In this document: positions 55,813 through 64,000 of the stretch, in pieces
Layout: every line of letters begins with the position of its first letter
How positions within the stretch are numbered: position 1 is the first letter of the stretch
Origin: Methanothermobacter tenebrarum
Lineage (GTDB): Archaea > Methanobacteriota > Methanobacteria > Methanobacteriales > DSM-23052
Direction of reading: 5' to 3'
Assembly: GCF_023167465.1 (NCBI RefSeq)
Contig: NZ_AP025698.1
Location: 186,001-250,000, forward strand
DNA: 64,000 nt
Made by a program: the position numbers and the translations under genes
Notes under the pieces: generated by a model
The model's input: the letters and a program-made list of their open reading frames with translations, nothing else
Database searches by the model: none
What the model was told of the DNA's origin: nothing

Positions 55813-56121
55813 ATGGTGGACATGTTACCCTTGGTTAAGGTTGTCCCTGAATTTAACTATAGCCTAGATCCTTCCACGGGCATAATAGGGGCGGCCGTTG
55901 GAAGAGAACTCCTAATATTATCCATGGATGAGATAAACCAACAGATAGCTGCTTTAGAGGCCACAGCAGATGATCTTGTTAATTCATTGGATCCGAGCAC
56001 AGTACCGGAAGGATCATACCCTGGCAGGGAGGGAGTATACCTCACCGCGGGTAAACTAACAAATATAGTCTATGGTTTCATCCTTGGCATGATACTACTG
56101 TGCGCCTGGATACTCTTATAG
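55813..56121 (+). CDS. mtrB: Methyl-H4MPT:CoM methyltransferase, subunit B
   Basis: The 102-residue protein has '[30 protein letters not shown]' and ends in one transmembrane helix (about residues 80-102). The long helical middle contains '[24 protein letters not shown]'. It joins the mtr complex by its C-terminal anchor. Confidence 0.96.
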   Translation: MVDMLPLVKVVPEFNYSLDPSTGIIGAAVGRELLILSMDEINQQIAALEATADDLVNSLDPSTVPEGSYPGREGVYLTAGKLTNIVYGFILGMILLCAWILL

Positions 56122-56133
56122 GAGGTGTTTTTT

Positions 56134-56853
56134 GTGGTTGAGAAAAAGGCTCCTGCTGAGGGTTGGCCTGTAGTGAATGGTGATTATATTGTAGGTGACC
56201 CGGAGAGTCCTGTGGCTGCAGTGACTCTCGCCAGCCATATTGAGGATGTTCCCCATGAGGCTGGTGCTGCTATAGCTGGACCCTGTAAGACAGAGAATAT
56301 TGGTCTTGAGAAAGTAATTGCCAATGTGATCTCCAATCCTAATATCAGGTTCCTTGTGCTTTGTGGTTCAGAGGTTCAAGGGCATATTGTAGGTCAGAGT
56401 CTCGCAGCCCTCTATGAGAATGGTGTGGACCCGGAACAGAACAGGAAGATCATAGGAGCTGATGGTGCAATACCCTACATCGAGAACATACCAGATGAGG
56501 GCATAGAGAGATTCCAGAAACAATTAGAACTCGTAAACATGATAGACGTTGAAGACCCAGAGCAGATCAAGGCAAAGGTCAAAGAGTGCATAGAAAAAGA
56601 CCCAGGAGCATTCGAAGAAGAACCAATGGTAATAGAAGTAGAAGAAGAAGCCGAGGAAGAGGTTGGCGAGGAAGTTAGGCCCGTTGCAGCGGAAACAGCT
56701 CTCATAGAAGCTAGGATGAGGAACATACAAACCCAGGTTAAAATGATAGGTTCCACCAACCGGATGTTCGCAGGCATGTACTCAGGGAAAGTCCAGGGTA
56801 TAATGATAGGCTTAGCCTTCATGTTAACCTTGGGGCTGCTATTAATGATATAG
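56134..56853 (+). CDS. mtrA: Methyl-H4MPT:CoM methyltransferase, corrinoid subunit A
   Basis: With the GTG start at 56134 (six bases after 'ggaggtg') the protein has 239 residues. The corrinoid-binding '[10 protein letters not shown]' then puts its His at residue 84, the number known for the cobalt ligand of M. marburgensis MtrA, which supports this start over GTG 56125. A Glu-rich linker (about residues 168-190) leads to a C-terminal helix and membrane anchor (about 218-239). It carries the cobamide that receives the methyl group. Confidence 0.96.
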   Translation: MVEKKAPAEGWPVVNGDYIVGDPESPVAAVTLASHIEDVPHEAGAAIAGPCKTENIGLEKVIANVISNPNIRFLVLCGSEVQGHIVGQSLAALYENGVDPEQNRKIIGADGAIPYIENIPDEGIERFQKQLELVNMIDVEDPEQIKAKVKECIEKDPGAFEEEPMVIEVEEEAEEEVGEEVRPVAAETALIEARMRNIQTQVKMIGSTNRMFAGMYSGKVQGIMIGLAFMLTLGLLLMI

Positions 56854-56866
56854 TGGAGGTAATAAA

Positions 56867-57088
56867 ATGGTGATCAAATTATCAAGTAAACCAAATGTCC
56901 GAGGCATAAAAAATGTCACAGAGGACATAAGATACAGAACCCAATTAATCGGTAGAGATGGCCGATTGTTCGCGGGCCTAATAGCTACTAGGATAAGCGG
57001 GATCGGCTATGGTCTCATCATAGCCTTTATCCTAGGGCTGATAATACCTCTACTAATGACGTACTTGAGGGTACGTGGGGTGATCTAA
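56867..57088 (+). CDS. mtrF: Methyl-H4MPT:CoM methyltransferase, subunit F
   Basis: The 73-residue protein has a cytoplasmic N-terminal half and one transmembrane helix (about 48-68). Its core 'RTQLIGRDGRLFAGL' resembles the C-terminal part of MtrA ('[15 protein letters not shown]'), as is known for MtrF, which may have arisen from an MtrA duplication. Confidence 0.95.
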   Translation: MVIKLSSKPNVRGIKNVTEDIRYRTQLIGRDGRLFAGLIATRISGIGYGLIIAFILGLIIPLLMTYLRVRGVI

Positions 57089-57334
57089 TTGGCAGAGGAA
57101 GAAACTATAATACCTCGTGTGATGGTATCTGCTGAAGAATTCAACAAAGCTAATGAACGCCTAGACGATGTTGAAGAGAAGGTTGAATTCGTAGTCGGGG
57201 AATATTCCCAGAGATTAGGTCAGCAGATAGGTAGGGATGTTGGGATCTTATATGGTATACTTATAGGTCTTTTAATCCTTTTAGCTACGAGACTTTTATT
57301 TGCAGGATTTATAAAATCCCTATTGGGATTCTAA
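57089..57334 (+). CDS. mtrG: Methyl-H4MPT:CoM methyltransferase, subunit G
   Basis: The 81-residue protein has a short helical part ('[38 protein letters not shown]') and one C-terminal membrane helix (about 55-75). The start is TTG, directly after the mtrF stop, with 'ggggtgatc' just upstream. Confidence 0.95.
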   Translation: MAEEETIIPRVMVSAEEFNKANERLDDVEEKVEFVVGEYSQRLGQQIGRDVGILYGILIGLLILLATRLLFAGFIKSLLGF

Positions 57335-57357
57335 AATAATTATTTGGGAGGTATAAC

Positions 57358-58293
57358 ATGTTTAGGTTTGATAAAGAACAAGAGGTATTTGACATAGCCG
57401 GTGTTAAAGTTGGAGGTCAACCTGGAGAATATCCAACAGTCCTAGCTGGAACAATATTCTATCCTGGGCAGGACATTTATGAAGATGAAAAGAAGGATAT
57501 TTTCAATAAGGAGAAAGCCGAAGCCCTGATAAAACTTCAGGAAGAAATGTCCGACACGACTGGTAACCCTTGTTTCGTGGGTATACAAGCCGAAGATGGC
57601 GAGTCAATGGCTAGACATATAGACTTCGTTGTTGAAGTTACAGATGCGCCATTCCTCATAGACTCAACAGTGGCTGATGCGAGACTTGCAGGGGCTACCC
57701 ATGCCGATGAGATAGGAGTCGCTGACAGGGCCATATACAATTCAATAAACATGTCGATTGATGATGATGAAATCGCAGGCTTAAAGGATACTGGCGTATC
57801 CTCTGCTGTGGTTTTAGGTTTCAATGCCCAGGACCCCAGTGTTAAGGGCAGAATCGCCATATGGGAAGATGGTGGGGGTATGATCCCTAAAGGATTGCTA
57901 GAAATTGCAGCAGAGTGTGGTATTGACAAGCCACTTATGGATGTTGCAGTAACACCATTAGGTGCAGGTGCAGGGCATGCGGTAAGAACAGCATTTGCTG
58001 TGAAGAGCAAATGGGGATACCCTGTCGGTAGCGCCATCCACAATGTACCATCTGCCTGGAACTGGGTGCGAGACTTTAGAAAAGAGCACAGAGAGGTTTG
58101 GCCCGTCTGTGACGTGGGCTCCAACTTCATACAGCAGATGACAGGCTCAGATTGGATATTCTACGGTCCAATAGAGAATGTTAGGATGGCCTTCGCCGGT
58201 TGTGCCATGACTGACATCTTTATATGCGAAGCAGCCTTGGACCTGGGCACAGAACCACAAACAGAGGACCACCCATACTACAAACTCCTCTAA
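57358..58293 (+). CDS. mtrH: Methyl-H4MPT:CoM methyltransferase, subunit H
   Basis: The 311-residue soluble subunit begins MFRFDKEQEVFDIAGVKVGGQPGEYPTVL and has 'LIDSTVADARLAGATHADEIG' (about residue 98) and 'DVAVTPLGAGAGHAVRTAFAVKSKWG' (about 196). It is the TIM-barrel methyltransferase that takes the methyl group from methyl-H4MPT to the corrinoid of MtrA. It closes the operon and is followed by T-runs. Confidence 0.97.
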   Translation: MFRFDKEQEVFDIAGVKVGGQPGEYPTVLAGTIFYPGQDIYEDEKKDIFNKEKAEALIKLQEEMSDTTGNPCFVGIQAEDGESMARHIDFVVEVTDAPFLIDSTVADARLAGATHADEIGVADRAIYNSINMSIDDDEIAGLKDTGVSSAVVLGFNAQDPSVKGRIAIWEDGGGMIPKGLLEIAAECGIDKPLMDVAVTPLGAGAGHAVRTAFAVKSKWGYPVGSAIHNVPSAWNWVRDFRKEHREVWPVCDVGSNFIQQMTGSDWIFYGPIENVRMAFAGCAMTDIFICEAALDLGTEPQTEDHPYYKLL

Positions 58294-58298
58294 TGGTT

Positions 58299-58334
58299 CT
58301 CTTTTTTATCATTTTTTTAGTCTCCTTTTTTTAT
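58299..58334 (+). terminator. T-rich terminator after mtrH
   Basis: Three runs of six, seven and seven Ts follow the stop within 40 bases without a strong hairpin. U-runs of this kind terminate transcription in archaea, consistent with FttA-type termination. Confidence 0.6.
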
Positions 58335-58361
58335 CGTAAACTTTAAATCTGATTATAGTTA

Positions 58362-59342
58362 ATGGATTTTTTGGTGGATCCTTTGATAATTGGTGTTGTC
58401 CTAGTTATTGCATTGGCAATATCCTTGATTATAGTTATAAAATCTGCAAATGTTTTCGTTGATAATCTCGTGGAGATTGGGGGAGCCTTTGGGATATCAG
58501 AGATTATCCTTGGGGTTACGGCATCTGCCATCGGCACTTCTTTGCCAGAATTCGGCTCAGCGGTTATAGCGTCACTTTCTCAGAGCACGGAGATTGGTGT
58601 GGGTTGTGTTATAGGATCTAATATTTGGAATATTGCAGGGATATTAGGCCTTTCAGCGATAATGGCGGGGAATATTGGTGTTGGATCAGCTAATTTTAGG
58701 AGAGATTTCACAGCCCCTCTCTTGACGGGTATTGTATTAATTTTATTCATGTTCTTGGGTAGTATCGGTAGGTTTGCCGCCTTTGTCATGATATTGTTAT
58801 ATTTGGTCTATTTCTGGAGTCTTATAAAAGCCCAGAAGGATTATAACAGGAAACATGAAGAAAATGGGGGAAGGAGAAAGTTGGATCCTAGGATTGTTCT
58901 TTTCGCGTTCTTCGGATTCGCCGGGCTCGTGGTAGGGTGTAGGATACTAGTTTATACTGCTGTGGAACTTGCGAGGATATTTGGGGTTCCTGAGATGATA
59001 ATGGGTTTATTCACATTAGCCATTGGAACAAGCATTCCAGAGTTTGTTGTGACACTTTCATCTGCAATTAAGGGACTCCATCATCTATCTATTGGAACAG
59101 TCCTTGGGAGTAACACCTTTAATATCCTGATAGGTATAGGGGTCCCTGCACTTATAAAACCGATTCCAGTTGATCCCCTTGCTTTGAATTTGGATGCGCC
59201 AGTTATGATAATGGTGACAATACTACTACTGTTATTAATAAGACGGGGGGAAATGAAACTTAAAAGGAGTGGGGGTATAATATTATTCACTGTATACTTA
59301 GTATATGCGTTTATTAGATTAAATGGTGTTGGATATGTATAG
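58362..59342 (+). CDS. Ca2+/cation:Na+ exchanger (CaCA family)
   Basis: The 326-residue membrane protein has two inverted alpha repeats: '[34 protein letters not shown]' (about residue 66) and '[34 protein letters not shown]' (about 227). The acidic residues in 'LPEF/IPEF' bind the cations. It has ten to eleven transmembrane segments. The exchanged ion cannot be named from the sequence. The stop overlaps the start of the next gene. Confidence 0.9.
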   Translation: MDFLVDPLIIGVVLVIALAISLIIVIKSANVFVDNLVEIGGAFGISEIILGVTASAIGTSLPEFGSAVIASLSQSTEIGVGCVIGSNIWNIAGILGLSAIMAGNIGVGSANFRRDFTAPLLTGIVLILFMFLGSIGRFAAFVMILLYLVYFWSLIKAQKDYNRKHEENGGRRKLDPRIVLFAFFGFAGLVVGCRILVYTAVELARIFGVPEMIMGLFTLAIGTSIPEFVVTLSSAIKGLHHLSIGTVLGSNTFNILIGIGVPALIKPIPVDPLALNLDAPVMIMVTILLLLLIRRGEMKLKRSGGIILFTVYLVYAFIRLNGVGYV

Positions 59343-59766
59343 GAAGATTCTTGTTGCGACAATGGGCGAATACATGGATGAATTAATAGAGCATACACTA
59401 GAGTTACTCCATGGTAGAGAAGCCGAGGTCTTATGTTTATATGTTGTTGACACGTCGGTGCCCTTTTTAACTCCGCGGAAGATTAAGCAGATGATGGCGA
59501 AGGAACTTCGGCAAAGAGGAGAAAAAATAATAGAGGAGATGAAAAAGGGATTAGACGGCCCGCAAAACCCTAACATAAAATTTAAGGGCGTGATAAGGGA
59601 GGGAGACCCTGCAGAGGAGATTGTTAAATTCGCGGAGGAAGAAAAGGTTGATGTTATCGTATTAGGGACTGGTAAAAGTCTTGTTGATAAACATTTACTT
59701 GGGAGCGTCTCAGAGAAGGTTGTACATTATGCGCCTTGTACTATTCACCTTGTAAGAACAATATAA
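59335..59766 (+). CDS. Universal stress protein (UspA family)
   Basis: The protein begins [25 protein letters not shown] and has '[41 protein letters not shown]', the ATP-binding Gx2Gx9G(S/T) motif of nucleotide-binding Usp proteins. ATG 59335 overlaps the exchanger stop codon. ATG 59323 (MVLDMYR) is less likely. The function is unknown. Confidence 0.88.
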   Translation: MYRKILVATMGEYMDELIEHTLELLHGREAEVLCLYVVDTSVPFLTPRKIKQMMAKELRQRGEKIIEEMKKGLDGPQNPNIKFKGVIREGDPAEEIVKFAEEEKVDVIVLGTGKSLVDKHLLGSVSEKVVHYAPCTIHLVRTI

Positions 59767-59861
59767 AAACGGGGAGCCCCCCATACTTTGTCCAACAGAT
59801 TTCTGGAAGAAATTATATTCATGATATTAGATCAACCAATAACCCGTGGGGGTACAAAAGT

Positions 59862-61346
59862 ATGTGGTTTCTGAGTAAACTTTTCGGTCCTAAACCAGTA
59901 ATAGCCAAAAGTAGGTACAAGACCATAGAAGAGATAAAGGCGTCACCTTTCACGAAAAAAACTGTAGGTTCTGGGTACGCGTTAAACCCTGACGTATATT
60001 ATATAGTGGCCTCGGTAGAATTAGGTAACACCACCACCAAGTGCATACTAACTGCAACTAATCTTAACACAAGTCGAAGCTACCTCCTAGATAAGACTGT
60101 TAACATGACCAGGGACATAAGACCCCCAAAACCCGGTGAAGAAGTCTTTGGGAAAACAGTATGGGGTGTTGAATTAACAAAGGAATCAGTAGCCGAACTT
60201 GTAAGGGACACAATCCTAGAATCGGCCAAGAGGGCCCGGATAGATATAGAAGAGGATCTTGATTTCGTGGTAAGATCTACTGGTGTTACAGCTGGATTCG
60301 CATCACCTAAAGACGTTGGCCAACTCATCATAGCATTGGCGGAAGGGTGCCTGAAGGCGGGTATACCACCAAGGAAGATGGCACCAGCCCTCTCGGTTGA
60401 TAATCTACCCCCACGTTTAAGAAAATTTTCCCTCCTAGATAAAGTGATATTTGATGGTGCCGTGGCAAGTGTAATACCACCCACTGGTAGGCAGGTAGTC
60501 GCCAATGAAATGGAAGGAGAACTAGTCACAGCTGGGATCAAAATAGGGGCCAAATGGACAAAGGTAGACTACAGGAACCCTTGTGTATCCTTAGACTTTG
60601 GCACAACACTCGCGGGGCGTATAGTGAACAGTGCAGAACCCTATGCGAGGACAATCGGAAACTTCTGCGGGCTTGCGGGGGCCATACCCGACGCCCTTAT
60701 AAGGGGGACTGAGATGGTTGACATGGAGGGTGGAGCAGCCATAGACCTTTATAGGAAATCCATCCTAAAGGGGGCTGACTGGAAAAAGGCGCGTGAAAAT
60801 GCCGAGATGATACATGAAGAGGTTATAGATATAAGGAAAGTCCCAGAGGACCGTAGAAGATTTGGTACGGTTCCAGTTGACCCCGATGCGGCCTATGATG
60901 CTGGTACAACACTCATAGGCTGTGATGCGGGTAAAAATGGTGACAAACTTCCAGAACTTGCGAAAATTGGACATGAAATATACCAAGAAGATGGTATAAA
61001 CACGTTATTCGCAACCCTAGACTATGTGAGCGCACTCATAGCAAAAAGGCTCATAGACGAAGCCTTCGAGGAGGGGGTTATAGAAGAGGGTTCAGTTTTG
61101 GGGGTAACTGGAAGAGCGGGTATAACAGGTGAAAAACCAAGACTAATACTAGAATATGTTAATAAAAGGTTCAGGGATGTTGTTTTCGTCTCAGATGCCC
61201 TTGCCCTGGGCGCCGCTGTAATGGCCCGTTGCATGAACTCCATAGGCACGCCACACACGCCGATAGGTGGTAGACAAGGAGGACCATGCATACTCGGGAT
61301 GAGGAGGAAATTACAACGCAAAAAAGAGGAAAAATGGATAGAATAA
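59862..61346 (+). CDS. mmp14: Methanogenesis marker protein 14
   Basis: The 494-residue protein begins MWFLSKLFGPKPVIAKSRYKTIEEIK. It has 'VASVELGNTTTKCIL' (phosphate-1-like ASKHA motif, about residue 49), 'CVSLDFGTTLAGRIV' (about 245) and 'VLGVTGRAGITGEKP' (about 410). It is restricted to methanogens and resembles the reactivating ATPases of corrinoid methyltransferases, so a role in Mtr or Mcr activation is reasonable. ATG 59862 follows 'gggggt'; the longer frame has no such site. Confidence 0.85.
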   Translation: MWFLSKLFGPKPVIAKSRYKTIEEIKASPFTKKTVGSGYALNPDVYYIVASVELGNTTTKCILTATNLNTSRSYLLDKTVNMTRDIRPPKPGEEVFGKTVWGVELTKESVAELVRDTILESAKRARIDIEEDLDFVVRSTGVTAGFASPKDVGQLIIALAEGCLKAGIPPRKMAPALSVDNLPPRLRKFSLLDKVIFDGAVASVIPPTGRQVVANEMEGELVTAGIKIGAKWTKVDYRNPCVSLDFGTTLAGRIVNSAEPYARTIGNFCGLAGAIPDALIRGTEMVDMEGGAAIDLYRKSILKGADWKKARENAEMIHEEVIDIRKVPEDRRRFGTVPVDPDAAYDAGTTLIGCDAGKNGDKLPELAKIGHEIYQEDGINTLFATLDYVSALIAKRLIDEAFEEGVIEEGSVLGVTGRAGITGEKPRLILEYVNKRFRDVVFVSDALALGAAVMARCMNSIGTPHTPIGGRQGGPCILGMRRKLQRKKEEKWIE

Positions 61347-61984
61347 TAGCCATCGTAATGGCGGGTGGGAAGGGCACGCGCCTAAACCAGGAACATGAAA
61401 AACCACTCACCCCAGCAGGTGGAAAACCCCTCATAGAGCATGTCCTAGAAAACCTTGAAGGATCAGATAATATCCAAAATATAATGGTTGCAACAAGTCC
61501 AAACACCCCATTGACGGAAGATCATGTGAAGAGCTTGGGATATAGCATAATCCGCACCAGTGGCAAAGGCTACATAGAAGATCTGAGGGAAATATTATCC
61601 TATTTTGAAGAAAAGGGCGATTATATCCTATTCGTTATAAACGCGGACCTGCCATTAGTTGATCCCCCTCTCATTGATGAAATAATAGAATATTATAGAG
61701 TTTCTAGTGTGGAGGCCCTCACAGTTTTCGTACCCCTTGGAGTTTATGAGGAGCATGGTCTTATACCATCTGCTTCATGGAGGGGTATGGTACCCAGCGG
61801 GGTAAATATATTAAGGAGTAAAAATAAGATACAAAAACAAGAAGTTTTAAAGGTTCCACGATTGGAACTTGCACTAAACATAAACACTCTCAGGGATCTT
61901 ATATTCCTCGAAAGACTATTGGGTGATGATATTGGAAGAGAAAAGTCTAATAAAAGGAGAAGAGAAATATTGGAGCGACATTAA
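61334..61984 (+). CDS. cobY: GTP:adenosylcobinamide-phosphate guanylyltransferase
   Basis: The 216-residue protein opens with 'IIAIVMAGGKGTRL', the nucleotidyltransferase GGxGTR loop, followed by 'EKPLTPAGGKPLIEHVL' and 'LFVINADLPLVD'. CobY attaches GMP to adenosylcobinamide phosphate in late cobamide synthesis, which feeds Mtr. ATG 61334 overlaps the end of mmp14 by 13 bases. Confidence 0.9.
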   Translation: MDRIIAIVMAGGKGTRLNQEHEKPLTPAGGKPLIEHVLENLEGSDNIQNIMVATSPNTPLTEDHVKSLGYSIIRTSGKGYIEDLREILSYFEEKGDYILFVINADLPLVDPPLIDEIIEYYRVSSVEALTVFVPLGVYEEHGLIPSASWRGMVPSGVNILRSKNKIQKQEVLKVPRLELALNINTLRDLIFLERLLGDDIGREKSNKRRREILERH

Positions 61985-62198
61985 AGGTTATCAGGTCGCT
62001 ACGAATAATGCGAGGATACTTGGCGAACTCGAAGAACTTATAATTAACGATAAAACGGGTAAAATAACAGATATTGTCATAAAAGTAGAAAAAGGGAGGA
62101 ACGTCACAGTAAAGGGTGCGAAGAAGAAGGGTGACCGCCTATTCGTACCATTCGGGAAAGTGGAGAAGGTTGGAGAATTCATAATAATAGCAGAATAA
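61926..62198 (+). CDS. PRC-barrel domain protein
   Basis: The 90-residue protein is one PRC-barrel ('DIKGYQVATNNARILGELEELIINDKTGKITDIVIKVE', 'FVPFGKVEKVGEFIII'). Such small domains bind RNA or proteins. ATG 61926 is chosen; GTG 61923 and TTG 61932 (with ggtgat upstream) are alternatives. It overlaps the end of cobY by about 59 bases. Confidence 0.75.
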   Translation: MILEEKSLIKGEEKYWSDIKGYQVATNNARILGELEELIINDKTGKITDIVIKVEKGRNVTVKGAKKKGDRLFVPFGKVEKVGEFIIIAE

Positions 62199-62203
62199 CC
62201 CTT

Positions 62204-63436
62204 CTACATTCCCTTCAAGCTCATATCAAGCATTCTCTTCGTCTCCTCGGCAAGCTCAGGCGGCAAACCTTTTATATCCATGCTAAGGAAACCCCTAACT
62301 ATCATGGACGCCGCCTCCTCCTCTGTCAAACCCCTAGATGTTAAATATAATATTTCTTCTTCGGCGATTTTCCCAACAGCCGCCTCATGGGACATTTCAA
62401 GGTCTGTTGCACTGCCCACAAGTTCAGGGACCGCATATATCATAGAATCATCAGATAATACGAGACCATGACATTCCAGGTGCCCTTTAACCTCCGGGAC
62501 TCTCCCAGCTAGATGACCCCTTGAATATATCTCTGATTTATCCTTTGAAACAGCCCTGGATACTATCTCCGCACTTGCACCTTTACCCTCAAGGATGACC
62601 CTAGAACCCATATCAAGTATGGATTCTTTCCTACCCCCAAGAATTGACTGGAAAACAACCCTAGAATTCTTACCCGTACAATATGCTGTTGGATATGATT
62701 GTATACTTTTAACAGGACTCGTGAGAATATAATTGTTTATGAAGGTTGCGTTATCCCCCACCAGTATACCTGTCCTAGGTCTTACCTCTACCTGCTCCGC
62801 CCAATTATGGATCATTGTATATGTGACCTTGGCACCCTCTTTTATATAGAATTCTGTTATTCCCAGGTGTAATGCTGAGCTCACATCTTCTCCCGTGGCG
62901 CAGCCAGTTATTATATGGAGTTCAGAATTTTCCTCTGCGATTATGATATTATGGAGTGTTTGCATAACTCTTTCGTCGCCTATGAACATGCAAGCTTGTA
63001 GAGGGAATATCTCTTTTGAGTTTGGTTTGGATCTTATGAAGTATCCTCCTATGTTCCCCTCAGATTCTCTTAGGGCTGTGTGTGCAGTGTATTTGTCGGT
63101 GTCTGGGGCCACAACCTTCCACATGTAATCTTTAAGCCAATTGTATTTTTCTAGCGCGACATTTAAGCCCATTATCTCAACGGCCTTTGAAGCTTGGCTT
63201 GAGTATATCCCTGTTTGGTCTAATTGGATGAATGTTCCTGCCCTTTCTTTTTCTGTGGGGTCGACGCCGACCTTGAGTAGGGTGTCTCTCATCTTCTTCG
63301 GCACTTCTGTCGCCTTGTTGATCCTTTCATGTTCTCCTGCTTCTTCCCTTATGAACTTTTCAAGGTCTATGTCATAACCGTATGGTGATTTTTTCTCCTT
63401 TGCCTTTTCAGCCTTTTTTATTGTGTCTGGAAACAT
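62204..63436 (-). CDS. sufB: SufB/SufD-family Fe-S cluster scaffold protein
   Basis: The 410-residue protein shows 'QLDQTGIYSSQASKAVEIM' (about residue 71), 'LHIITGCATGEDVSSALHLGITEFYIKEGAKVTYTMIHNW' (about 171) and 'AVGKIAEEEILYLTSRGLTEEEA' (about 352), the SufBD beta-helix family pattern. It works with the ATPase SufC encoded just upstream, with a 19-base overlap. Archaeal SufB/SufC is the minimal SUF system. The C-terminal helical part is typical. Confidence 0.9.
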   Translation of the reverse strand: MFPDTIKKAEKAKEKKSPYGYDIDLEKFIREEAGEHERINKATEVPKKMRDTLLKVGVDPTEKERAGTFIQLDQTGIYSSQASKAVEIMGLNVALEKYNWLKDYMWKVVAPDTDKYTAHTALRESEGNIGGYFIRSKPNSKEIFPLQACMFIGDERVMQTLHNIIIAEENSELHIITGCATGEDVSSALHLGITEFYIKEGAKVTYTMIHNWAEQVEVRPRTGILVGDNATFINNYILTSPVKSIQSYPTAYCTGKNSRVVFQSILGGRKESILDMGSRVILEGKGASAEIVSRAVSKDKSEIYSRGHLAGRVPEVKGHLECHGLVLSDDSMIYAVPELVGSATDLEMSHEAAVGKIAEEEILYLTSRGLTEEEAASMIVRGFLSMDIKGLPPELAEETKRMLDMSLKGM

Positions 63437-64000
63437 TTAACACACCCTTGGAATCCTTCTGTCCTTATATCCTCTAATATCTCCTTTGGGTTTCCTGTGC
63501 AAGCTATCCTCCCATCTAGGAGGACGTGGGCTATGTCGGCTCTTACAAAGTTCAGTATATAGCCGAGGTGTGTGATGAGGAGACCTGCCCTTTGTCTCTG
63601 TCCTGGTTTTTTATCCTTTTCTAGTAATCTGTTGATCTCCTCTGCGAGTAGTTCAACGTTTTCGATGTCAACTCCACTGTCTGGTTCGTCGAACATTATG
63701 AAGTCTGGTTTCTGGGCTAGTAATTGTAGTATTTCCGACCTTTTAACTTCACCACCTGAGAAGCCCATGTTAACATCTCTTTCAAGGAATCTTTCATCAA
63801 ATTTCAGTTTCTTAGCTATCTTCATGATCTCGGGGTTTAGTTCTTCTTCGACTTTTTGTCCATTTTCTATTTTGAGGAGGTCGACTAGTTTAACGCCACG
63901 GATTGGCGGGGGGTTCTGGAAGCTCACACCTATACCCATCCTGACCCTTTCTGTTGTGGACAGGTCTGTGATGTCTTCTCCCTTGAATATTATCTCACCC
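63418..64000 (-). CDS. sufC: SufC Fe-S assembly ATPase, 5' end outside window
   Basis: The frame is open to the end of the window, so the N terminus (with Walker A) is missing. Visible are 'SFQNPPPIRGVKLVDLL' (Q-loop), 'MGFSGGEVKRSEILQLLAQKPDFIMFDEPDSGVD' (signature and Walker B), and 'LLITHLGYIL' (H-loop). This is the ABC ATPase SufC that drives the SufB scaffold. The transcription order is sufC-sufB. Confidence 0.9.
   Translation of the reverse strand, partial: GEIIFKGEDITDLSTTERVRMGIGVSFQNPPPIRGVKLVDLLKIENGQKVEEELNPEIMKIAKKLKFDERFLERDVNMGFSGGEVKRSEILQLLAQKPDFIMFDEPDSGVDIENVELLAEEINRLLEKDKKPGQRQRAGLLITHLGYILNFVRADIAHVLLDGRIACTGNPKEILEDIRTEGFQGCVKCFQTQ

Noticed and set aside
1..64000. CRISPR arrays, rRNA or tRNA genes
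   Set aside because: No regularly spaced repeats were seen and no stretch fits an rRNA or a complete tRNA cloverleaf by eye.

Overview
The window comes from a hydrogenotrophic methanogen of the Methanobacteriales, most likely a Methanothermobacter species. The evidence is an mcrBDCGA operon followed 0.1 kb later by a complete mtrEDCBAFGH operon, coenzyme M (comB, comC, comD, comE), methanopterin (mptA) and F420 (cofG) biosynthesis genes, a family-B DNA polymerase split just after motif C, and a gene order that agrees with what I remember of M. thermautotrophicus around MTH1155-MTH1226. The species is inferred, not shown.

Layout. 0-7 kb: three tandem genes with four CBS domains each, an archaeal RNA ligase with an N-terminal zinc ribbon, prephenate dehydratase, two cell-surface proteins and a frameshifted radical SAM gene. 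7-16.7 kb: a structured leader or small RNA ahead of a NusA-like KH protein, coaBC, an HTH regulator behind a large inverted repeat, the fibrillarin/Nop5 pair, pyrD-pyrK, a permease, a UPF0282 metallo-hydrolase and polB1. 16.7-23.7 kb, minus strand: a probable operon fttA-purM-comC-comD-comE, then psmB and purP. 23.8-24.6 kb: a decayed IS200/IS605 tnpB. 24.6-30.7 kb: taw2-like, DUF429, a mptA-orf-cofG cluster, an uncharacterised gene, a frameshifted histone-deacetylase-like gene and an Lrp regulator. 30.7-41.4 kb: tandem DUF4013 membrane proteins (one frameshifted), a secreted protein, trm1, a CPBP protease, a DegT aminotransferase, an MTH1187-type protein, a TtuA/Ncs6-type thiolase, an AlbA_2-GTPase fusion, an MTH1184-type protein, a TraB protein and comB. 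41.4-41.9 kb: an internally deleted IS605-type element. 41.9-48.1 kb: mmp7 and its coupled partner, a phosphoesterase, a UPF0251 regulator with palindromic promoter, a gene relic, and two cobalamin-type radical SAM enzymes including mmp10. 48.2-58.3 kb: mcr and mtr. 58.4-64 kb: a cation exchanger, a Usp protein, mmp14, cobY, a PRC-barrel protein, and sufB with a 5'-truncated sufC.

Functional theme. The right half carries the last two steps of methanogenesis (methyl transfer to coenzyme M by Mtr, methane release by Mcr) together with likely Mcr-modifying enzymes, divergently placed from mcr, and other methanogenesis-marker genes. The cofactors for these steps are made from genes in the left and middle parts.

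Most notable unexplained signals: a 66-nt nested inverted repeat in the mcr leader; a three-way-junction-like RNA fold before the NusA-like gene; a 12-12-12 inverted repeat over the predicted start site of the HTH gene; a palindromic, probably leaderless promoter at the UPF0251 gene; an RNA ligase that probably starts at a non-AUG codon; and three genes broken by single frameshifts, at least one in a homopolymer.
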